Both the position numbers and the translations under genes were made by a program. Below, in pieces: positions 16,857 to 25,585 of a stretch of 64,000 bases of DNA; positions within the stretch are counted from its first letter, which is position 1; the number at the start of each line of letters is the position of its first letter. Below the pieces are notes generated by a model. That model worked only from the letters and a program-made list of their open reading frames with translations, ran no database searches and was not told the DNA's origin. The DNA is from Paracoccus sp. IB05 (GTDB taxonomy: Bacteria; Pseudomonadota; Alphaproteobacteria; Rhodobacterales; Rhodobacteraceae). The stretch is taken from positions 124,001 through 188,000 of the forward strand of contig NZ_JAEFCF010000001.1 of the NCBI RefSeq assembly GCF_016405985.1, in the 5' to 3' direction.

Positions 16857-18932
16857 TTATGCCGCGCCGAGCCGGATCTGGATGTTGAGCCATTCGTCGA
16901 TATAGGCCTCGTCACCGGGCGGGATGACGGTGGTCGAATCGAGCTGGTCGATGACGGCGGGGCCCTTGATGGTGACGCCGGCCGGCAGGGTCTCGCGGTC
17001 GTAAAGCGCGGTGGTCAGCGCGGTCGGATGGTCGTGGAACCAGGCCTCGCGGGTGCCTTTGGGAACCGCTTTCGCATTGGGATCGATGGTGATCTTCGGG
17101 AAGGACGGCTTTGGCGTGACGCCGATGGCGCGCACCGTCAGGCGGTAGATCTCGACCGGGAAATCCTCGCGGCGGAAGTTATGCGCCTTTTCATATTCGC
17201 TGTGGAAAATCGCCAGCGGTTCCTCAACCGAGGTGATTTCCCCCGGCACCGGCACCGCGAGCGAGCGCCACTGCCCCCGGTAGCGCATATCGATAAAGCG
17301 CTGGAAGGTCATATCGCCCGCCTTCACGCCATCCCGTTCCAGACGGTCACGGCCTTCCAGCTCCAGCTTGCGGAACCCGGCCTCGACATCTGCGGGCTTC
17401 GCGCTGGCGGCATCCTCGAAATACATCTGGGTGACGTCATGCTGCACATCGACCAACATACAGCCCACCGCCGAAGTCACGCCGGGATTGGGCGGCACGA
17501 TAACCACGGGGATGTTGAGTTCGCGCGCGATATCAACACCATGCAGCGGGCCCGCGCCCCCGAAAGCCACCAGCGCAAAGTCGCGCGGGTCATGGCCCCG
17601 GGCAATCGAGATCAGCCGCACCGCATCGGCCATATTGGCATTGGCAACGCGCAGGGTTGCCAGCGAGGCCTCGACCAGATCCAGCTTCAGCGGATCGGCG
17701 ATCTTATGCATCGCCGTCAGCGCCGCATCGCGGTTGAGGGATTTCTTGCCCCCCGCCAGCGTGGTGCCGACCCGGCCAAGGATGATATTTGCATCCGTAT
17801 TGGTCGGCTCAGTGCCGCCCGCCGCATAGCAGGCCGGCCCCGGCACCGATCCCGCCGATTGCGGCCCGTTGCGCAAAGACCCCGCCTTGTCGAGCCAGGA
17901 GATCGAGCCGCCGCCCGCGCCGATGGTCAGCACTTCGATCGAGGGGAAACAGATCGGATGGCCCCAGTCGACCTCCCATTTGTCGGTCATGCGGATATTG
18001 CCCGCCTCGGCCAGCGAGATATCCGCCGAGGTGCCGCCCATATCGAGCCCGATGGAGTTCTGATAGCCGCAAAGCTCGGCGAAATATTTGCTGGCGATGG
18101 CGCCGGCGGCGATGCCCGAGGCCGCAAGCCGCGCGGCATATTTCTCGGCCGTGGCCGGTGTCATCACCCCGCCGCCGGAATGGAGCAAAAGCACATCCGC
18201 CTCATAGCCCGCTTCCGAGGTTCTGCGCGCAATATCGCGGGCATAGGGGCGGATGATCGGGGCGAGAATGGTATTGGCGACCGTGGTCGAGAAACGGTCA
18301 TCCTCAAAGATCTCGGGATGGGTTTCATGCGAGGTCGAGATTGCAATATCCGGCCCCAGAACTTCGGCGAGAATCTCCGCCATGCGCAATTCATGCGCGC
18401 CATTCACATAGGCATTGATGAAACAGACCGCGACCGCATGAACCTCGCGCTTTTTCAGGATCCGCGCAATTTCGCGGGCGGCCTCTTCATCCAGCGGTTC
18501 CAGAACCTCACCACGGAAATTGATCCGTTCTTTCACCGCAAACCGGTCACGGCGGCGCACATAAGGCGGCGTACCCTCTTTATAGGCATCCCAGGGGTCT
18601 TCGCGGGTGCCGCGCCCGATTTCCAGAACATCGCGGAACCCTTCGGTCGTCACCATGGCCACCGGCTTGAAATTGCGGGTGATCAGCGCATTGGTGGCCA
18701 CCGTGGTGCCATGGGTGAAAAGCTCGACATCCGCCCAGTCGATATTGGCGGCCTCGGCGCCATTCATAATCGCATCAATCGGGTTCTTTGTGCTGGGAAC
18801 CTTCGCAACCGTCTGATTGCCATGTTCATCCAGAACAAAGACATCCGTGAATGTCCCGCCAACATCAATGGCAAGGCGCGTGCGCGCCCGTTGCGGTGCC
18901 GGGCCCGCGCCCGCTCCGTCCATGCTCATCAT
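16857..18932 (-). CDS. hyuA: Hydantoinase/oxoprolinase-family subunit A
   Basis: A 691-residue HyuA-type ATPase subunit of the acetate/sugar kinase (ASKHA) fold. It has an N-terminal phosphate loop TRLAIDVGGTFTDVFVLDE, HGTTVATNALITR, GLDMGGTSADISLAE in the middle, and GAGGGSISW. The partner HyuB is next. The start is one of the clustered ATGs after AAAGGAATTGC; I use 18932. The minus-strand leader upstream runs 370 bases from the amiR stop and is the likely target of AmiR antitermination. Confidence 0.9.
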   Translation of the reverse strand: MMSMDGAGAGPAPQRARTRLAIDVGGTFTDVFVLDEHGNQTVAKVPSTKNPIDAIMNGAEAANIDWADVELFTHGTTVATNALITRNFKPVAMVTTEGFRDVLEIGRGTREDPWDAYKEGTPPYVRRRDRFAVKERINFRGEVLEPLDEEAAREIARILKKREVHAVAVCFINAYVNGAHELRMAEILAEVLGPDIAISTSHETHPEIFEDDRFSTTVANTILAPIIRPYARDIARRTSEAGYEADVLLLHSGGGVMTPATAEKYAARLAASGIAAGAIASKYFAELCGYQNSIGLDMGGTSADISLAEAGNIRMTDKWEVDWGHPICFPSIEVLTIGAGGGSISWLDKAGSLRNGPQSAGSVPGPACYAAGGTEPTNTDANIILGRVGTTLAGGKKSLNRDAALTAMHKIADPLKLDLVEASLATLRVANANMADAVRLISIARGHDPRDFALVAFGGAGPLHGVDIARELNIPVVIVPPNPGVTSAVGCMLVDVQHDVTQMYFEDAASAKPADVEAGFRKLELEGRDRLERDGVKAGDMTFQRFIDMRYRGQWRSLAVPVPGEITSVEEPLAIFHSEYEKAHNFRREDFPVEIYRLTVRAIGVTPKPSFPKITIDPNAKAVPKGTREAWFHDHPTALTTALYDRETLPAGVTIKGPAVIDQLDSTTVIPPGDEAYIDEWLNIQIRLGAA

Positions 18933-19302
18933 GCAATTCCTTTGATTTGAGCCCCGCAATACGGTCCGCGTCATGCGGAGTCGCAATGCGAATGGCTGCA
19001 TCTGTGTTTTATTCTGAGAGGGAGATTGTCACCCGCCGCATCCGGCATCTGGTGATTTGGCATTCTTTGTTGAATGCGCCCTATAAGACTACGCGATGAA
19101 TATATGCATCTCCAAGTGATTTTTTACGAGGATGCAGTGGCAAAACAAGATTTGATTAATGCAGTTAAAACAAAGAGGTGATTTCTGCCGAACCGTGCTG
19201 CAGTGCAAAAACCAGCCTGGGTTTTCGAATTATACAGACGCATATTTCCGACATGGCTCAGCCATCGCATCGCCCGCCGGCAGCTCAGGAGGAAAAAACG
19301 AA
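18933..19302 (-). promoter_or_regulatory. Long hyuA leader, putative AmiR antitermination region
   Basis: This 370-base gap between amiR and hyuA on one strand is long for an operon and holds several possible RNA hairpins on the minus strand. One spans 19208-19225 (AAAACC, 6-base loop, GGTTTT, then another T). One spans 19060-19077 (GCATTC, 6-base loop AACAAA, GAATGC). One spans 19029-19055 (TCACC/GGTGA outer stem with GCCG/CGGC inside). ANTAR proteins bind paired hairpins with six-base loops, so two six-base-loop hairpins fit the idea. The consensus A at loop position 1 and G at position 4 are not both present in either loop, so the exact target is unproven. Confidence 0.4.
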
Positions 19303-20028
19303 TCAGGCAGATTTGTCGGTCAGGCTTTCATCATGCGCAGCCGCCCCGGCAAGACAAAGCGCCTGCCAGTCCGGCTTATCGGAGAGCCTCATCGCGGCGC
19401 TGCTGTCGCTCCAGCCCAGGCGGATGAGAACCTCGCTGGAGATGGCTTCGACGGTGGTCCGCCGCTTCATCGCAAGTTCCCGCAAGACGGCGTAAGCCAC
19501 CTTTTCCGGGTAACCTTCCGCCAGCATCACCGCCAGTTTCGCGCGTTCGACCATCCGGCAGGATTCCAGCCTGGCCTGCGCCCGTTCAAGGTTGAGGCTT
19601 ATGCGCTGTTCCCGCCGGTGGTTGTTCACCGCAGCCAGCAGGTTTGTAAGAATCCCAAAGGGCCGTATCGGCAATCCGATCACGGCGTTGACCCGCATAT
19701 GCAGCAGGCGGTCGATGGAAAGCGGGTTCTCGTAATCAATGACAGCGATGAGAACGGCAGAGGGGGTGTCGGCCTGCCAGTGAAATGTCTGACCGCTCTC
19801 GGTGACACGGTCGACCATCACGAAAACTATATCAATATCAGTTGGATAGTTCTGCGGCGGTGGCCATATTTCCTGGACCTGACAGCCTATTCTTTCCAGG
19901 TGCGATTTCAGCGCGAGGCCATCACTGTCCTGGGGCTGAACAAGCAGGAAGCTCAGGGATCTCAGATCCTTGATCAGAAAGGGCTGCTCTTTTTCGCTGG
20001 CAAAAGGCTCGCTTCGTCCTGGCCGCAT
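19303..20028 (-). CDS. amiR: AmiR-type ANTAR antitermination regulator
   Basis: A 241-residue protein with an N-terminal pseudo-receiver (LRSLSFLLVQPQDSD, then IGCQVQEIWPPPQNYPTDID, closely matching the IGC-x-V and WPPP pattern of Pseudomonas AmiR), a coiled-coil (about 145-180) and a C-terminal ANTAR domain (RMVERAKLAVMLAEGYPEK, then AYAVLRELAMKRRTTVEAIS). ANTAR proteins bind nascent RNA and block terminators. The ATG at 20028 has AGAGGA eight bases upstream; a GTG at 20088 is an alternative. It lies directly behind amiC and ahead of hyuAB, as in amide-inducible operons. Confidence 0.88.
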   Translation of the reverse strand: MRPGRSEPFASEKEQPFLIKDLRSLSFLLVQPQDSDGLALKSHLERIGCQVQEIWPPPQNYPTDIDIVFVMVDRVTESGQTFHWQADTPSAVLIAVIDYENPLSIDRLLHMRVNAVIGLPIRPFGILTNLLAAVNNHRREQRISLNLERAQARLESCRMVERAKLAVMLAEGYPEKVAYAVLRELAMKRRTTVEAISSEVLIRLGWSDSSAAMRLSDKPDWQALCLAGAAAHDESLTDKSA

Positions 20029-20104
20029 TTCAGATCCTCTTCCCCGAAGAACGTTCACTGAATACGATTGTACAAGATCACTTGTCACCCACCGACAGGA
20101 CGGC

Positions 20105-21295
20105 TCATTGCCTCAGCCCGGAGATCCGGGGCAAAGGTGTTGAGGGCGGTGCCGTATCGGATGAACCGCCCGCGTCACCGACAAATTCATAGGTCGTGCG
20201 ATAGGGGTCCGGGCGGATGGCACAATTTGTCTCGGCAACGATTTCGAACTGGCCATCGTCGCGTGCCACCCCAACCTTGGGCCAGACATAGCAATGCGCG
20301 TTCAGGGCGTCGATGCTGACCAGCCCCTGCGGCGCGTCAAACGAGGCGCCAAGGATCCCTGACCGGATCGAACCGAGATTGTCCGGATCGCCGCCACGCA
20401 TGGCATGGGCCACCACATGCGCCTGGGTATAGGCCGCGTCCCAGCACATATTCGCATAGGGCTCCTCCTGGCGCCGCGTCCTGAAACGCGCGAGGCAGGA
20501 CTGGTTGGTCACATTTGACTGTGACGCGAAATAACTTGCAGCGGTGATATGACCAGCTGCTGCCGATGCTCCGATTTCCCGGATATCTGCCTCGCTTGTC
20601 GTCAGGCTCGCCACCATCATTCGTCTGGCATCGAGGCCATTCCCGACATAGGCCTCGTAGAAATTCCGGTTTGCCTCACCAACGAAGTTATTGAAGATTA
20701 TATCAGGACTGGCTTTCCTGATCCTTCTGACAAGGGCGTCAAAGTGAATGGGAGTGGCCATATCGTCAAGATAGGTTTCACCCACAATCTCGCCACCTCC
20801 GGATCGGATCAGATCGCCCATGATACGCCCGGATTCGCGCGGCCATACGTAATCTGAACCAACAATGTAAAGCCGGGGCGCCGGATCTTTCAGAAGATAA
20901 CGCGCCAGAAAAACGCTGTTCTGGTTTGGGACAGCGCCGAAATACACGATGTTCTCAGAATACTCAAAGCCCTCATATTGTGCGGCATAGCACAAAAGGG
21001 CCGACTGCCTGTCCACCACATTCAAAACCGCTTTGCGCTGGCTTGATGTGTAGCAGCCCAGAATGACCCGGACCTTATCTTCTGAAACAAGCCCCGCAGC
21101 CAGCTGCTGATAAGCCGATGGCTCGCCCATAGGGTCACGAATTACGGGGCACAGCTCGCGGCCATTGATACCGCCGCTGGCATTGATTTCTTCTATAGCG
21201 AATTCCGTCGCTGCAAGCATGCTGCGCTCGGTTACGGCAGTGCGGCCTGTTCCGGAAAACAGAACGCCTATATGAATCGGCTGGTCGCTTGTCAT
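20105..21295 (-). CDS. amiC: AmiC-like ligand-binding sensor
   Basis: A 396-residue type I periplasmic-binding-fold protein without a signal peptide: the chain starts with MTSDQPIHIGVLFSGTGRTA and runs straight into the fold, as in cytosolic AmiC. Other matches are ATEFAIEEINASGGINGREL, VILGCYTSSQRKAVLNVVD, and LYIVGSDYVWPRESGRIMGD. AmiC binds AmiR and releases it when a small amide binds. I chose the ATG at 21295; an ATG at 21337 would add 14 residues but lacks a ribosome binding site. It heads the transcription unit amiC-amiR-hyuA-hyuB-permease. Confidence 0.88.
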   Translation of the reverse strand: MTSDQPIHIGVLFSGTGRTAVTERSMLAATEFAIEEINASGGINGRELCPVIRDPMGEPSAYQQLAAGLVSEDKVRVILGCYTSSQRKAVLNVVDRQSALLCYAAQYEGFEYSENIVYFGAVPNQNSVFLARYLLKDPAPRLYIVGSDYVWPRESGRIMGDLIRSGGGEIVGETYLDDMATPIHFDALVRRIRKASPDIIFNNFVGEANRNFYEAYVGNGLDARRMMVASLTTSEADIREIGASAAAGHITAASYFASQSNVTNQSCLARFRTRRQEEPYANMCWDAAYTQAHVVAHAMRGGDPDNLGSIRSGILGASFDAPQGLVSIDALNAHCYVWPKVGVARDDGQFEIVAETNCAIRPDPYRTTYEFVGDAGGSSDTAPPSTPLPRISGLRQ

Positions 21296-21663
21296 TCGGA
21301 GCAAACCTTTCCGGGGGGAGGAAACGGGCGATCGCATGCAATCACAAGCCCGCAGAACCGGGCAATGCTGGCCGGTTAAATGCGAGTGTAGGGGAGCACA
21401 AGTGACGGGTCAATATGGCATTGACGCGCGGCTGGCGCGGAATCACACCGGAAGTACAGGTAACCGATTTCTGTGGTGCCATGGGGGGAAGCCCATCTGG
21501 GTCAAAAGGGCTTTGGCGCCCGGAGCGGGATTCCGGCGGCGTTCATATGTCAGATGGCAGCCGGATCGGGACAATCTCCGTCACTGCGCGACACCGCCCA
21601 TATGCCGTGTATTGTTCAGTTCGCCAGTGCGATAACGACCAGCAACCCCGTTCTTTCGCTCCA
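21296..21663. other. Gene-free stretch upstream of amiC
   Basis: Apart from the presumed amiC promoter next to 21296, I see no gene, RNA or clear repeat here. Weak open frames on both strands have no homology I recognise. Confidence 0.4.
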
Positions 21664-22128
21664 TCAGTCCTGCGCGCCATGTGCCGGGCGTGGCCCCCCT
21701 GGACGCAGCCCCCAACACCTCCCCACCGGCTCGGGCTCAGGCGCTGAGGCCGGCGCGTCGCACAGGATCGCATCGGGCCATATTGCCAGCGCCCGGGCAA
21801 TCGCAACCTGCTGTTGCTGACCGCCCGAGAGTCGGGTCGAGCGTTGGGCCGAACAGGCCCCTGCCCCGGTGCCGGGATCCAGCCGGTCAGGCAACGCCAT
21901 GCCGTGATCGCGGGAAGCAGCAGCGGCCTCGACTTTCACTCAGATCTGACCCTCGGTCACATATTCCAGCGCGGTGCGATGCGGAAAGAGGTTGAAGCGC
22001 AGGACCACCATAGTGCCTCTGGTATGCAGCAGCCGGATCGCGGGGCCGCGCGCATCGACCTTTTCACCCGCAAAGGTGGTCTTGCCACTCGCATAGGTTT
22101 CCAGCCCGCTCACGCAGCGCATCATCAT
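21664..22128 (-). pseudogene. Dead amino-acid ABC transporter ATPase (GlnQ-like)
   Basis: The minus strand reads, in one frame, CVSGLETYASGKTTFAGEK, RFNLFPHRTALEYVTEGQI, an in-frame TGA at 21940-21942, then RLSGGQQQQVAIARALAIWP and DAILCDAPASAPEPEPVG. These match the Q-loop, signature (SGGQQQ) and Walker B region of GlnQ/HisP ATPases. The Walker A part is missing, the catalytic Glu is changed (CDAP for FDEP), and the end is lost near 21700. It is therefore a decayed copy, possibly left from an amino-acid porter that once stood beside the replication module. Confidence 0.75.
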
Positions 22129-22490
22129 ACCCCAACATGCCGACGGATTGCACGGCCCTTGGCTGGCCCTTATCCGCCGCCTCCGGGTCGATGCGGAACA
22201 TTTCCCTGCACTGATCTATGAGGAGCGGTTGGCTTTTGGTGGCTTTTCCTCAGGCCGCGAGCGGAGCCCGGCTTGTGTTTACGCCTGCCGCTACGAGGGG
22301 AGCAATCGCCCGCCGCGCGGAGCTTTCACCTCGCATAGTGGGGTCGGCGATTGCTGAGGGCAGTGGTTCTGCCTCGAATGAATGCGCCGGGCACGGGAGC
22401 GCAGTGCCGCGTATGTACCTGCGGCGGAGTGCCCCCTGGAAATACCCCTGCCCTTCTGAAATAATCCACTTGTTATCAATACATTAACTT
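22129..22490. other. Gene-free stretch downstream of parB
   Basis: No credible coding region, RNA or terminator was seen. The last 40 bases before the parB stop are A+T-rich, with a short inverted repeat GTTA/TAAC around 22474-22490. Confidence 0.35.
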
Positions 22491-23552
22491 CTATCCGAGT
22501 GCCCGCGCCATTTCACGCATCACCCGCTCGACAATCTCTCGGGTGGCCGCGCGGCCTCCAAGCCGGATTGACCAGCCTTTCGCGTCTTCCTGCGCCTCAA
22601 GCCGGAACCCCGAAGGCGACAGCACCGGCGCCAGCACGTCCCGTTTCGGCCGTCCGCCGCGTTTCGGGTCTGCCACCTTTGGTGCCAGACCGGCCAGGGC
22701 CTGATCCAGAAGCGTCGCCTCTTCCTCGGGATTGGCTGGCGTGGTCAGGGCGAGTGCCTCGCGCAAGGCGCCCTCTGCGCCCTCGCGCAGCGCCGTGGCG
22801 AGCCGCAGCCCGTCCTTCTCACGCAACTGTTCGGGGAAGGAAAGCATATCGCCGAGCTCTTCGAAGATCAGCGCGAAGGAACGGATCTTTGACCGTTTCC
22901 CCTTCGAGGCCACCGGGAACAGCGCCTCAACCGCCGCCTCGACATTGGGGAAAGCACCTTGCTGCGCCGCCAGCACCGCGATGCGACCGCGCTCGAACTG
23001 GCTGAGACCGGCGCGGACCTCATTCTCTTCGACCATGGCGGCAATCGGCCCGCCAAGGGTCTCGGGGTCACGCAGCACCGCGCGGATGCGCTCGTAACGG
23101 CTGTCGCCGCTCAGCGCCCGGAGCGCCCGGACCGCCATCAGCCGCCGGTAGCCCGACAAAAGCCCGTAGCCCCCGGAGGGCAGCGCGAAGACCTCGACCG
23201 GCAGGCGGAGCCCGTTCTTCGCGATGGAAAGCTTCAGCTCCTCCATCTCCTCGGCCCCGATCGAGCTGCGGTCGCGCACCAGGGCATCGGCCTCGATCCC
23301 GTCGGTCGCAAGGTCGAGCATCACCAGCCCCTGCCCCTGCGCCTCGCGCCAGGCGCTGGCGTCCTGCCGGTCACGCGCGACCTCGGCCCGTTCGGCCGCC
23401 GGTCGTGGATCCAGCGCCGCCGCCGCTTCGGCCGCAACCGTGGCAATCGGGGCTACTGTCGGGCGCGGCAGCGAGGTTTCGCGGCGAAACTCTTCTTCAA
23501 CGCGGTTGATGTCTTCGGCCGATGGCGGCACGAGCGTTCTGCGTTTTGCCAT
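22491..23552 (-). CDS. parB: ParB-type plasmid partition protein
   Basis: A 353-residue ParB/RepB-family centromere-binding protein. The ParB/Srx-like domain covers about residues 70-180 (RDRSSIGAEEMEELKLSIAK, then GLRLPVEVFALPSGGYGLLS and GYRRLMAVRAL), followed by a helix-turn-helix region (about 190-260: GLSQFERGRIAVLAAQQG). The ATG at 23552 has GGGAGGG upstream and lies 4 bases after the parA stop, so the two genes are coupled. A palindrome closely matching ones in parA and rep lies in its N-terminal coding part (23474-23492), a likely parS site. Confidence 0.88.
   Translation of the reverse strand: MAKRRTLVPPSAEDINRVEEEFRRETSLPRPTVAPIATVAAEAAAALDPRPAAERAEVARDRQDASAWREAQGQGLVMLDLATDGIEADALVRDRSSIGAEEMEELKLSIAKNGLRLPVEVFALPSGGYGLLSGYRRLMAVRALRALSGDSRYERIRAVLRDPETLGGPIAAMVEENEVRAGLSQFERGRIAVLAAQQGAFPNVEAAVEALFPVASKGKRSKIRSFALIFEELGDMLSFPEQLREKDGLRLATALREGAEGALREALALTTPANPEEEATLLDQALAGLAPKVADPKRGGRPKRDVLAPVLSPSGFRLEAQEDAKGWSIRLGGRAATREIVERVMREMARALG
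23474..23492. other. parS-like palindrome, copy 1 (in parB)
   Basis: GTTTCGCGGCGAAAC at 23476-23490 has 7-bp arms around a central G. It matches the core of the two perfect 9-bp-arm copies in parA and rep, with a mismatch in one outer arm. Given its place inside the partition locus, it is probably a ParB-binding centromere site. Confidence 0.6.
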
Positions 23553-23556
23553 AGTC

Positions 23557-24969
23557 TCAGCCCTCCCCATCTGCAGTGGTGCCCGCTTTGGCCAGCTGTT
23601 GATCCCGCCACCAGGTGCCAAGGATCAGCTCTTTCACCTCGGCCCAGGTACGATCGAACGTCTCGCGCCCGCGCACCCAGGTGTCACGATTGTAATCGCG
23701 GTAATCGGTCTCATAGATGCCTGAAACCTGCTCGCCGGCCTGGCCGACCATGGCCGTCACCTCCTGGCGGTAGGTGGTCATGAAATCGCCAAACCAGGCC
23801 TGAACAACATTCGCCAGATCGGTCTGTTGCGCCGCATCGAACCGGGTGATCAGTGCCCGGACGGCATCCCATTCGAACCGCATCTCGGGCAGGCCCGAGC
23901 CACGTCGCGCCCGGTTCTCGCCTTCTTCGATCGAGGCGAAGGTGGAATAGATCATGTCGAAGAACCGCCCCGTCGAATCGAATTCGAGGAAGGACGCCCC
24001 GAGCGGTACCAGCAGGATATCGGCTGCCGCCAGCGCATTGATCGTCAGATAGCCAAGCGCCGGCGGGGTATCGAGCAGTACGAGATCATATTCATCCAGC
24101 AACCCGCCTTCCGTAAGCGCATTCGACAGCGCGTCCCAGAGCTGCCAGGATCTGAGCTGCATCCGCCAGACCGGCACCTGGAACTCGGCCCAGTACAGGT
24201 TCAGCTGCGCCCCGATCAGGTCGATATTCGGCCAATGGGTCTTTTGCACCAGGTTTCGCGGCGAAACCTTCAGCGCCTCGGTCAGAGTTTCATCAAAGGT
24301 AAACGGCGCGTCCCCATTGGCAACACGCACCTCGTTCTCCTCCTGCAGCCGCAGCGCATAGTCACGGGCGAGCAGCGGGAAGACCGTCTTCCATTCATCC
24401 TCGACCTTGCCGCCCATGATCGAGGTCATCGAGCCCTGGCTGTCGAGGTCGATCACCAGAACCTTATAGCCATCGAGCGCGGCGGACATGGCCAGATGTG
24501 CCGCGGTGGAGGTCTTGCCGACGCCGCCCTTGAAATTCGCAATGGCAACGACTTTGGCGGGCAGGCCCTCGGGGCGCCAGGCGCGGTATTCCCGCCCGCG
24601 CGCACCTTCGGCAGCGAAATGGTCGCGCAGCGCCAGCACCTCTTCGAGCGTGAACCATTTCGAGCCGCCCTCCCCTTCGCCCTGCGGCAGTTCCGGGTTG
24701 AGCCGCAGGACGCGCCGCAGATGGGCGGAATTGACCGGGATCAGATAGCGGCAGACTTCCCAGGTCGAGAACCGGCGCAGTCGCTTTTTGCCATCCGGCG
24801 CATAGCCCCGCTTCGCCAGATCATCGCGGCCCCGGCTGGCGAAAGCCGCGGCCTTGGCAAAGCGCGCGGTATCGATGGGATCCGCCAGCCTTGCCGCGGC
24901 CTGGGCCGGGTCGATGTTGAAATAGGGGGGGAGATCCGTCTTGCCCGGAAGCACTGGTTTCTGTGCCAT
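23557..24969 (-). CDS. parA: ParA-type plasmid partition ATPase
   Basis: A 470-residue ParA/RepA ATPase. An N-terminal region of about 120 residues contains a MerR-like helix-turn-helix (RRFSTWEVCRYLIPVNSAHLR), as in plasmid ParA proteins that repress their own promoter. The deviant Walker A reads FKGGVGKTSTAAHLA (about 149-163), followed by LVIDLDSQGSMTS and the Walker B DLVLLDTPPALGYLTINALA. It moves plasmid copies with ParB. The long C-terminal part is typical of alphaproteobacterial extrachromosomal replicons. It is divergent to rep, with the likely origin between them. Confidence 0.92.
   Translation of the reverse strand: MAQKPVLPGKTDLPPYFNIDPAQAAARLADPIDTARFAKAAAFASRGRDDLAKRGYAPDGKKRLRRFSTWEVCRYLIPVNSAHLRRVLRLNPELPQGEGEGGSKWFTLEEVLALRDHFAAEGARGREYRAWRPEGLPAKVVAIANFKGGVGKTSTAAHLAMSAALDGYKVLVIDLDSQGSMTSIMGGKVEDEWKTVFPLLARDYALRLQEENEVRVANGDAPFTFDETLTEALKVSPRNLVQKTHWPNIDLIGAQLNLYWAEFQVPVWRMQLRSWQLWDALSNALTEGGLLDEYDLVLLDTPPALGYLTINALAAADILLVPLGASFLEFDSTGRFFDMIYSTFASIEEGENRARRGSGLPEMRFEWDAVRALITRFDAAQQTDLANVVQAWFGDFMTTYRQEVTAMVGQAGEQVSGIYETDYRDYNRDTWVRGRETFDRTWAEVKELILGTWWRDQQLAKAGTTADGEG
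24251..24269. other. parS-like palindrome, copy 2 (in parA)
   Basis: AGGTTTCGC, a central G, then GCGAAACCT: a perfect 9-bp inverted repeat with a one-base centre, inside the parA coding sequence. Confidence 0.65.
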
Positions 24970-25150
24970 TCTTTGCCTGTATGTTCGCAGTTTATGCTGA
25001 TATTGCCCGAACTATGGCACATCATGGGCCAGAAGGGAATCATTCCTGTCCATCTGATCACTGATCTTTCTGGATTTTATCGGAAAGAGAGAACAAAGCA
25101 GTCTCTGTTTCATAATCTTTTTTCGCTTTAGAGTCTTTACCAGGTCACTA

Positions 25151-25199
25151 ATCCTGCAAAAACAGTGTCTTCTGGCAGGATGGGTGCCCCGATACGGGG
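25151..25199. repeat. Two hairpin-forming repeats at the left edge of the origin region
   Basis: ATCCTGC (25151-25157) and GCAGGAT (25175-25181) form a perfect 7-bp inverted repeat. Just after it, CCCCG-ATA-CGGGG (about 25187-25199) is a short perfect hairpin. They border the GGTATCC repeats of the candidate origin. Confidence 0.5.
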
Positions 25200-25204
25200 T
25201 GATG

Positions 25205-25476
25205 GGTATCCGGTTTCAGGACATTAGGTATCCGTTTGCGGGAAGAGAGGTGCCGATTCCCGGGCGAGGGCGGAGTTTTGTGGATAAGTGACCCATAAAT
25301 GGCAGGCATAGAGCCTGTTTCTCCGAATCATCCACAGGCCGGACCCCGTTGGGCAGGGATGCTTCCTGCAAACGGATACCTTTCCCGAAGCGGCAGGATA
25401 GCTCAGGTTCCCGTTTACGGTTCGGCCTTCTGCCTGGCCCTGAGGGTTCCCGTCCGGTTCTTGCATTTGGATACCT
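25205..25476. other. Candidate replication origin (oriV)
   Basis: Between divergent parA and rep there are four GGTATCC-type elements: 25205-25213 and 25226-25239 on the plus strand, and 25368-25381 and 25469-25476 on the minus strand. The middle pair is a perfect 14-bp inverted match (AGGTATCCGTTTGC). Between them lie a perfect DnaA box, TGTGGATAA at 25279-25287, and a near match, TCATCCACA, at 25328-25336. A direct repeat GGTTCCCGT, each copy followed shortly by GGTTC, occurs at 25406-25414 and 25445-25453. An A+T-rich tract of about 75 bases sits at 25060-25135. This is the usual makeup of an iteron/DnaA-dependent plasmid origin. Confidence 0.6.
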
Positions 25477-25585
25477 TTTGCCGGATGATCCCGCCATAAC
25501 AAGAGCGACAGACGGGATTCGGCGATGGGCCGGGCGTCTGCGCAATGACCGGATTACAGATCCGGCGCTGAGCGAGGGCAGGCCG

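Noticed and set aside
14700-18950. A plus-strand open frame of over 1,400 codons opposite hyuA and hyuB
   Set aside because: It is antisense to two well-recognised genes, and is kept open by the GC-rich codon use of the minus strand; its translation is rich in His, Arg, Gly and Asp without any domain.
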